Of a stretch of DNA of 64,000 nt, positions 58,208-64,000 are shown piece by piece (the first letter of the stretch is position 1; the number at the start of each line of letters is the position of its first letter). The DNA lies in assembly GCA_021307315.1 (NCBI GenBank), contig JAJSPD010000086.1, positions 62,001-126,000 of the forward strand, given 5' to 3'. Position numbers and translations under genes: made by a program. Below the pieces are notes generated by a model, which made no database searches, was not told the DNA's origin, and saw only the letters and a program-made list of their open reading frames with translations. The DNA comes from Bisporella sp. PMI_857 (taxonomy: Eukaryota > Ascomycota > Leotiomycetes > Helotiales > Helotiaceae).

Positions 58208-58375
58208 ATATGCTATAAGCTTAATAATCTAATTTTTAGAAGGATCTACCGACAAGCTACTGACTCCCGTGCTCTCACTCCTACATCTTTTCTAACCGCA
58301 ATGGTCTCCTCAGAAATCGAGTCCAAGTAGACGCTTTTAAATTCTTCCCTGAATCCATCCGTACTCCTATCGAGC

Positions 58376-58490
58376 ATGCGATGTAAGTTGTGCCATGAAA
58401 CAAGAGAGCGCCTTCGCGAGATTGAACCATTTTATTTATGGATCAACGCCACTTGCATCAATCGGGAGATTCTGCAGAAAAACTAGTTCA
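58376..58490 (+). pseudogene. HET-domain fragment
   Basis: A short frame reads ETRERLREIEPFYLWINATCIN-like residues, the L-W-I-D-A-I-C-I-N-Q block of HET proteins with Asp changed to Asn. About 35 codons, then a stop. Remnant only. Confidence 0.55.
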
Positions 58491-59329
58491 AATCAGCTGG
58501 GACACCTTGATTAACTCTTCGTGACGTCGTTTCGATCTTCGTTCCAGTTTAGTCCTGATTGTGAAGGGTAAGGAGGGCGGTTTCGAAGGCCAATGTACAC
58601 GGGGAGATGGAACAAACTCCAACACTCCTTCATTCCCGGATATCCTCTATTCTCCCGATACTCCTAAGCCAAATAGCGCTTTCTTACAGAGTGCTCCGAC
58701 AGTTAGACATTATCGTATTGACAGACAATCTGGCATCAGAAGCCTACTCAAGCAACAACAAGACCCAAAAGTGCTATACTTCAGGTGGAGCAGGGAAAGG
58801 AAGCTATGCCCAAGGAGATCTTCCAATTCTTTTTGTAGCCATAAAAATAAACGCCGCGCCAATCAACTGCCTTTTTCTCCCTCCTCAGACGGCATATCGC
58901 TTTCCTGAATGCATTTATTATCCTATCGTACATTATATCATGGCCTCGGAATGTACTTGTGAAGATTGCGTCATCTCTGACCGGGAAAAGGACGCTTCGG
59001 AGCTTTCGACTCAGTGGTTTTGGCTCCTTTATGTTGTCCCTGAGAGTTTTGAAAACGATGACCGGGTATAGGGCAAGGATGGTCGAAGCGTCTGGGTATG
59101 GAAGGAAGCGGGCAGAGAACAAAATAGTCTTGGCGATTCTCAAGACTTCACTGTTCCAGCACCAAGAAAATTCAAGTCTGAGTTTGTCTTGGGCGGATCT
59201 CTTGTAAGCGGCAAAAGGGTTGTGCCTGAAGAGAACCTTGAGGTTTCTCGACGTAGTGCGTTCCTATTTTTCTGCCTTCTCGGTTGCGGTTTGGCGTGGT
59301 TCGTGATGTGAAGGTGGGAGGAGCTTGGG
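58491..59329. other. No gene recognised
   Basis: Frames of 115-154 codons on the plus strand (58561-58908, 58607-59071) and 120 on the minus strand overlap one another and show no family motif. Origin unknown. Confidence 0.35.
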
Positions 59330-59830
59330 TGGGAATTCGGGTGACGGGTGACGGCAATGCATCTGGCAAGACAGGGAAGGTACTAGATTCGTAGCATATG
59401 TCGATAGTTATCCGCTCTTCAACATTGAGAGTCACCATTTGTCCAAATCGCCTCCCCCGCGGCATGCATGGTCAAGTCTCTTGCACCACTCTCCAGATAT
59501 GCAGACACGGTTCGTCAGGTCAGGCAATTGGTCCAGGGCCAAACCAGTTAGAATTTCATATATAACAACACCCAGCGACCAGGTGTCGACTCGGAGGTCT
59601 TGCGGGGCGCCAGAGCATACCTCAGGTGCCCAGCAGAGTGGAGTTCCAACGAACGTGGCCTTCGTATCTATCTCTTTGGAGAAGCCAAAGTCGGCCAGAC
59701 TGAAAATGGCGCTAATATAGTCATACCCGACTTTTTCTTTCGCTGGTTCCGTTTTAGTCTCTGGACGGGAGCAGCCACCACTTTTACTTGAGCCGAGGGT
59801 GAGTATTCCTGAGCATGGCCTGAGCACCTA
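59330..59830 (-). pseudogene. Serine/threonine protein kinase C-lobe fragment
   Basis: Minus-strand frame reads SLADFGFSKEI (D-F-G), ATFVGTPLCWAPEV (activation-loop to A-P-E), RVDTWSLGVVIYEILTG (subdomain IX), and in a shifted frame VTLNVEERITIDICYES (subdomain XI). The N-lobe, the glycine loop and the H-R-D loop are absent. It resembles the Chk2/Rad53-like or CAMK-type C-lobe. Truncated and frameshifted. Confidence 0.68.
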
Positions 59831-59994
59831 AGGGATATTGTTTTGGCTCCCTGGCTGCCCATTTAGACCTTCTTTGATGCCAAGGCACGTTATGCAAAAG
59901 GGGAAAGAAATGTAAAATGCTTCATTGTATAAGTCGAAAGGACTTCCTGAAATTAAATACATTACGAAGCTTTGCTAATACTGCTTTTACTCAG

Positions 59995-60690
59995 TCACAT
60001 CAAATTGAGTACCAGACGACTAAAGAGCCCAAACTCCATTCTCTTGGCAGCCTTTGGACCCTCAAGTATACTACCAACTATATCAGAGCCAGGTGGGAAA
60101 TCATGCTCGAATATAGGCTCGCCAGCACCCCTCATATTAATCAAGACCGCTTGTCGAAAATGCCACCTAAAAAGTTCGTCTACTGGCCTTTGAAGATCAT
60201 CAAGAAGTCTTCGATTAAGATGTTTTCCGGCAATTTTTCCGCTATCATAGCTGAAATGTACAATTTTGTAGCCATCCTAAATTAACGATTAGCTACTTTT
60301 ATATTTGTAAGGATTATAAAACATATACGTCTGGATTGATTGAGAACGCAAACGCATCAAACAGGTGATGTATATCGTTGCGAAGAAGCATTCCATTCTG
60401 TATAGAATTGATACTACCGCCTGCTGTTGGGTAAATTGAGATCCAACGCGCGAAATTTCCATTTTTACAGTGCTTTTCGTATGCTAAAAGGAATATATGT
60501 GCAGATTCGAAGCCTCTTCAGATACCATACGGAGCACCAAGCGCCACATCTCCTGTTATAACACACCGTTTATCTCGTGAACGGACGGTGTCACAAAATG
60601 CTTGGACACGCTTTCCAGTTTGCGATGAAGTCGATGGACGGATTAATGCCAACTCGTTATTGATATCGAAAGGTACTGCTAATAAGTTAG
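59995..60690 (-). pseudogene. Fungal HNH-endonuclease-domain protein, degenerate
   Basis: The minus strand encodes KRCVITGDVALGAPYG, a TGA (60518-60520) where W is expected, GFESAHIFLLAYE, IQNGMLLRNDIHHLFDAFAF, then after broken sequence near 60300 DGYKIVHFSYDSGKIAGKHL, RWHFRQAVLINMRGAGEPIF and EHDFPPGSDIVGSILEGPKA, ending at TGA 59995. This is the full order of a common fungal HNH domain (C-x-x-T, A-H-I-x-P-L, N-G-x-x-L-x-x-D-I-H-x-x-F-D) with its C-terminal cap. The stop fits TGG to TGA. Inactive as read. Confidence 0.72.
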
Positions 60691-60899
60691 CTATATAAAG
60701 AAGTTGTTTGAAAATAATATACTATGAGAATCAATGTAATTGTTAGTACAATTAACTAGAGAGGTCATGTGCTCACGCACTTGAACGAAGAGTGTCGTTC
60801 ATGTGACCCGGAACGGGGTTATATATACTCATAGTTTCACTATAGTTAGAACTTAACACTCAATCAATCACTCACTCAAGAATACAATAGGCACTCACG
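60691..60899. other. Possible LTR or promoter-like flank
   Basis: Contains GGTTATATATACTCAT near 60815 and CAATCAATCACTCACTC near 60860. A TGTTAG start at 60741 is LTR-like but no matching end or target duplication was found. Confidence 0.25.
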
Positions 60900-61808
60900 T
60901 CAGGAACGTGGTGGCGCCCCGTATTAGAGTGAACCCACAGCCTCTTTTGCAGCTAGTCGACGGCATATACGGGGTACTCATGAACACTTACTACAACCGC
61001 AAAATCAATAACAAAAAGCCCCTCCACTTTGTGACGTACCTAGCGCGAAGTTCAGAGATCGCCTTCAGCGAGCTCGCTGATATTTGCCTTTAGGAAATAG
61101 AGTATTCCAGGTCGAGGAGCTAGAAAGCGGATGTAAGATTATAGTGAAGCTTGGAGAGCAGTATCACTAGTTTTGCGACTGTACGAGCTTCTATGAATAT
61201 CAAGCATTTTACGCTTACGCAATTGCGGCGGCGAAATTTAATGGCGACGAGCCGTACGACCTATTCGTTTCATACCACAAATTAAAAGATTACAAACGTA
61301 CTTACAGGTACAATTTACCAACTTCTCGATCGTGAACCTCGCTCGCGAGGAAGCTCATTTCCCTCCAATTATTTGTAGACAAGCTGGGCGACATAAAACA
61401 AAGCGTATACGCAAAGGCGCTTGGGCGACGAAACAAACGCGCTGTGGCAATTGCCTCGACTGGGGCCATAATCGGAGGCGCTGTACCGACCAGCCTGTAT
61501 CAAGTGGGAGGCGTCAACGAGCCCGCAACTGGTTGGAAGTGGTCGATTGTGATCAAGAAGAGGATACCGAGCAAGCAAGTGACGAAGAGCTAGAGGAAAA
61601 GGATGACGAGGCTTACGAGCGCAACTCTGAGCTTCTTGATGAAGAGCTCGGTATTGTTGTTCAACTTCCTGAGGAGGATTTAGTCAGAGAACCTCAAGAG
61701 AGCGACGACGAAGATAGCGCTATATTCGGCGTTGAGCCTCTCGCTGAACCTTTCCCAGAAGTGAGGTGCTCTACTAGATCAGGAAAGGCATATGGGTCGA
61801 TCTCTTGA
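60900..61808 (+). pseudogene. MULE (Mutator-like) transposase, C-terminal remnant
   Basis: Fragments in changing frames read NPQPLLQLVDGIYGVLMNTY, FCDCTSFYEYQAFYAYAIAA (SWIM zinc finger C-x-C-x-n-Y/C-x-H-like), YDLFVSYHKLKDYKRTY, PPIICRQAGRHKTKRIRKG, and CGNCLDWGHNRRRC, a CCHC knuckle (C-x2-C-x4-H-x4-C). This SWIM, then P-x-x-x-x-x-x-G-R-x-K-x-x-R, then CCHC order is the C-terminal signature of MULE transposases. An acidic tail (61560-61700) and RSGKAYGSIS finish the frame at 61806-61808. The DDE core is absent. Confidence 0.65.
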
Positions 61809-62612
61809 TAGATTTGATACACAGCCAATACAGTAGGGATTTAAAGCAAATTAGGTGCTTAGAATACTATTATAAATAGCCTACAATAGAAGTACTATAC
61901 TTTTTATATACCATCATTTTACGCGCCTCTATCTCATATACCGCAAGTGTGGTATCGCCAGGTAGAGAGATGCTCGAAATGTGGTATTTGGGAAATAGTA
62001 CAGGCGAACGGTGGTATATGAGATATTTGCCGTTAAAACTACCAAGCGATATTCATGACGGAGCCACTCGATACTGCTCTGCCGACTTATCCACCCCTTT
62101 CGACTACCTGACAAACAGCGACACCAACGCGGGACAACGTTGACCTGTGCAGCGCCCATCGGTAGGCATGGTACTATAAGGACCCTGCGTATCCTAAGTA
62201 CTAGAAAGCCTAGTCCTACGGGTCCAACTTCTGGTTGCATTTGGACTGTGCATATACGGATACGCACCACGGGTAGGACGGCGCCAGCTGGCAAGGGAGT
62301 AGAGATTCGAGACGGATTAAGAGATAAAGGAACCCAAGCAGCCTATACCTGCTTCGGGATGGAATAGTATTACGTCGAGCAACGAGTAGGCCGCGGGGGG
62401 CACACGTCCCATCACAATTGCGATCCTCAGTCAGAAACCCACTCTCTTAAGAAATGGACGGCATCTGCCCTCCCAAACCTTAGTCCTCCACAACGTCCGA
62501 ATATGTATATTTAAAGGTAAATTGAACTACTAGATTTTTTTATAGCATAAACATGTAAAGAAAAGAACTATTGTACATGGGATGTACGCTTCTGAGCCAC
62601 AGGTCAAGGACT
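61809..62612. other. Intergenic, nothing recognised
   Basis: No motif-bearing frame on either strand. Probably remaining MULE flank and the 3' flank of the TPR gene. Confidence 0.35.
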
Positions 62613-64000
62613 TTACCTTATGCCAAGCTTTCGAAATAGCTTGTGCCGTTTTGAATTTAAGGGAGTTCCTTTAACACCTGGATGCGCTAGTTCTGCTTGC
62701 AGGTTGTCCACAGGCCTTTCAACTCCTACCAGGGCCCTGTTGTCTACCACGGCATCCAAAGCACTAAGTTCGTCCCGCAAACTCCGAGACTTGAGATGAT
62801 CAGATCCGAAGACTTTCTCATATCCAATTAAAGCCTTTGAATACATGATCCTAGCTTTTGCTATATCAGTTTGACGTTTGAAGAGAGAGCCGAGGCTCAA
62901 GATCGTGTTTAACGCTGGGATATACATAAAGATATTGTCTGAACCAAGCACATTTTCATAGCCCTGCAGCGCCCGCTGGTACATCTGCTCAGCCTCAATT
63001 AGCTTGCCTTGGTCCGCGTAGAGGTTTCCCAGGTTGTTGACTGTGTTGAGCGTCGACGTGTGCTCAGGACCCCATGCCTTCTCGTAGCCGTGCAGTGCCC
63101 GCTGATACATCTGCTCGGCCTCGACCAGCTTGCCCTGGTCCTTGTAAAGAATCCCTAGGTTGTTGACCGTATCGAGCGTCGACGTGTGCTCAGGACCCCA
63201 TGCCTTTTCTTTGCCGTGCAGTGCCCGCTGGTACATCTGCTCGGCCTCAATTAGCTTGCCTTGATCGGCGTAAAGGTTTCCCAGGTTGTTGACTGTGTCG
63301 AGCGCCGACGTGTGCTCAGGACCCCACGCTTTCTCTTTGCCGTGCAGTGCCCGCTGGTACATCTGCTCGGCCTCGACTAGCTTGCCTTGGTCGGCGTAGA
63401 GGAGCCCTAGGTTGTTGACCGTGTCGAGCGTCGACATGTGCTCAGGACCCCACGCTTTCTCTTTGCCGTGCAGTGCCCGCTGGTACATCTGCTCGGCCTC
63501 GACTAGCTTGCCTTGGTCGGCGTAGAGGAGCCCTAGGTTGTTGACCGTGTCGAGCGTCGACGTGTGCTCAAGACCCCATGCCTTTTCTTTGCCGTGCAGC
63601 GCCCGCTGGTACATCTGCTCGGCCTCGACTAGCTTGCCTTGGTCCGCGTAGAGGTTTCCCAGGTTGTTGACTGTGTTGAGCGTCGACGTGTGCTCAGGAC
63701 CCCATGCCTTTTCCCTGCCGTGCAGCGCCCGCTGGTACATCTGCTCGGCCTCGACCAGCTTGCCTTGGTCCTTGTAAAGAATCCCTAGGTTGTTGACCGT
63801 GTCGAGTGTCGACGTGTGCTCAGGACCCCACGCTTTCTCTTTGCCGTGCAGCGCCCGCTGGTACATCTGCTCGGCCTCGACCAGCTTGCCCTGGTCCTTG
63901 TAAAGAATCCCTAGGTTGTTGACCGTGTCGAGCGTCGACGTGTGCTCAGGACCCCACGCTTTCTCTTTGCCGTGCAGTGCCCGCTGGTACATCTGCTCGG
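62613..64000 (-). CDS. TPR-array protein (NB-ARC/kinesin-light-chain type), 3' end, runs off the window
   Basis: The reading frame is open from the window edge to TAA at 62613-62615, at least 462 codons. It holds eight near-identical 42-residue repeats (MYQRALHGKEKAWGPEHTST then LDTVNNLGILYKDQGKLVEAEQ), one diverged repeat (MYQRALQGYENVLGSDN) and a half repeat, then a tail ending FRKLGIR. The unit is the TPR_12/kinesin-light-chain type found as the C-terminal sensor of fungal NLR-like NB-ARC or NACHT proteins. The N-terminal effector and nucleotide-binding domains would lie beyond 64000, so the NLR identity is inferred. Differences between repeats concentrate at a few positions (residue 9 K/Y/R; I/L/N and K/A before D-Q-G-K). 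Confidence 0.82.
   Translation of the reverse strand, partial: EQMYQRALHGKEKAWGPEHTSTLDTVNNLGILYKDQGKLVEAEQMYQRALHGKEKAWGPEHTSTLDTVNNLGILYKDQGKLVEAEQMYQRALHGREKAWGPEHTSTLNTVNNLGNLYADQGKLVEAEQMYQRALHGKEKAWGLEHTSTLDTVNNLGLLYADQGKLVEAEQMYQRALHGKEKAWGPEHMSTLDTVNNLGLLYADQGKLVEAEQMYQRALHGKEKAWGPEHTSALDTVNNLGNLYADQGKLIEAEQMYQRALHGKEKAWGPEHTSTLDTVNNLGILYKDQGKLVEAEQMYQRALHGYEKAWGPEHTSTLNTVNNLGNLYADQGKLIEAEQMYQRALQGYENVLGSDNIFMYIPALNTILSLGSLFKRQTDIAKARIMYSKALIGYEKVFGSDHLKSRSLRDELSALDAVVDNRALVGVERPVDNLQAELAHPGVKGTPLNSKRHKLFRKLGIR
62983..64000 (-). repeat. 126-bp tandem repeats within the TPR gene
   Basis: About eight consecutive 126-bp units marked by CTGGTACATCTGCTCGGCCT-type starts every 126 bp. Units are almost identical even at third codon positions, which points to recent unequal crossover or gene conversion, not selection on protein alone. 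Confidence 0.92.

Noticed and set aside
60741..60886. Possible additional LTR
   Set aside because: TGTTAG start and TATA-like core, but no matching end, second copy or target duplication.
62983..64000. 126-bp repeats as satellite DNA
   Set aside because: They keep an open frame and encode TPR units.
1..64000. tRNA or rRNA genes
   Set aside because: No convincing cloverleaf with A/B boxes or rRNA core sequence was noticed by eye; a covariance-model search was not possible.

Overview
The window is nuclear DNA from a filamentous ascomycete (Pezizomycotina; a Helotiales/Leotiomycetes-like gene set is my inference). The evidence is short introns of about 36-110 nt with GT..AG borders, Zn2Cys6 regulators, HET/ankyrin/TPR proteins, cytochromes P450, LTR, Fot1/pogo, MULE and LINE debris, and many nonsense mutations of the C:G-to-T:A kind that RIP or cytosine deamination would leave. 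It is gene-sparse, repeat-rich accessory sequence in which intact genes sit among pseudogenes. No rRNA, tRNA or CRISPR array was seen.

Layout. (1) 0-14 kb: a worn enzyme neighbourhood. It has fragments of an SDR, an ABM-type protein and an MDR oxidoreductase, two uncharacterised genes (one ending in a CaaX box, one multi-pass membrane), an intact type-B carboxylesterase, a P450 with a one-base frameshift in its tail, and an intact second P450. No PKS, NRPS or terpene backbone gene is visible. (2) 14-25.7 kb: self/non-self type genes in decay: a long ankyrin gene with one in-frame stop, a HET-ankyrin gene with two in-frame stops and a frameshift, a small membrane protein, and a kinase-like gene with four in-frame stops. 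(3) 25.8-29.1 kb: a three-layer transposon nest, with a solo LTR split by a Fot1/pogo element whose transposase gene is itself split by an 814-bp foldback element. (4) 29.5-50 kb: a plant-glycoside catabolism island. An intracellular GH1 beta-glucosidase is divergent from an MFS sugar transporter, and a secreted saponin-hydrolase-like protein is divergent from a Zn2Cys6 regulator. Next come a tannase/feruloyl-esterase pseudogene, phosphate-permease and thioesterase fragments, a Dal5-type transporter with frameshifts, and a second, secreted-type GH1. (5) 50-64 kb: an intact rhodopsin-like membrane protein, then a repeat graveyard (LINE RNase H, nested solo LTRs, and HET, kinase, HNH and MULE remnants). 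It ends in a TPR-array gene that runs off the window and has almost identical 126-bp repeats, as in fungal NLR-type receptors.

How the genes work together (inference): the 29.5-40 kb block could export a glycosidase-like enzyme, import released disaccharide or glycoside, cleave it inside the cell and regulate the set. The 8-14 kb block could carry out sequential ester hydrolysis and oxidation. At least five solo-LTR families are present (nine copies have a perfect or one-mismatch 5-bp target duplication), and no full-length LTR element was found, so recombination has removed the element bodies.
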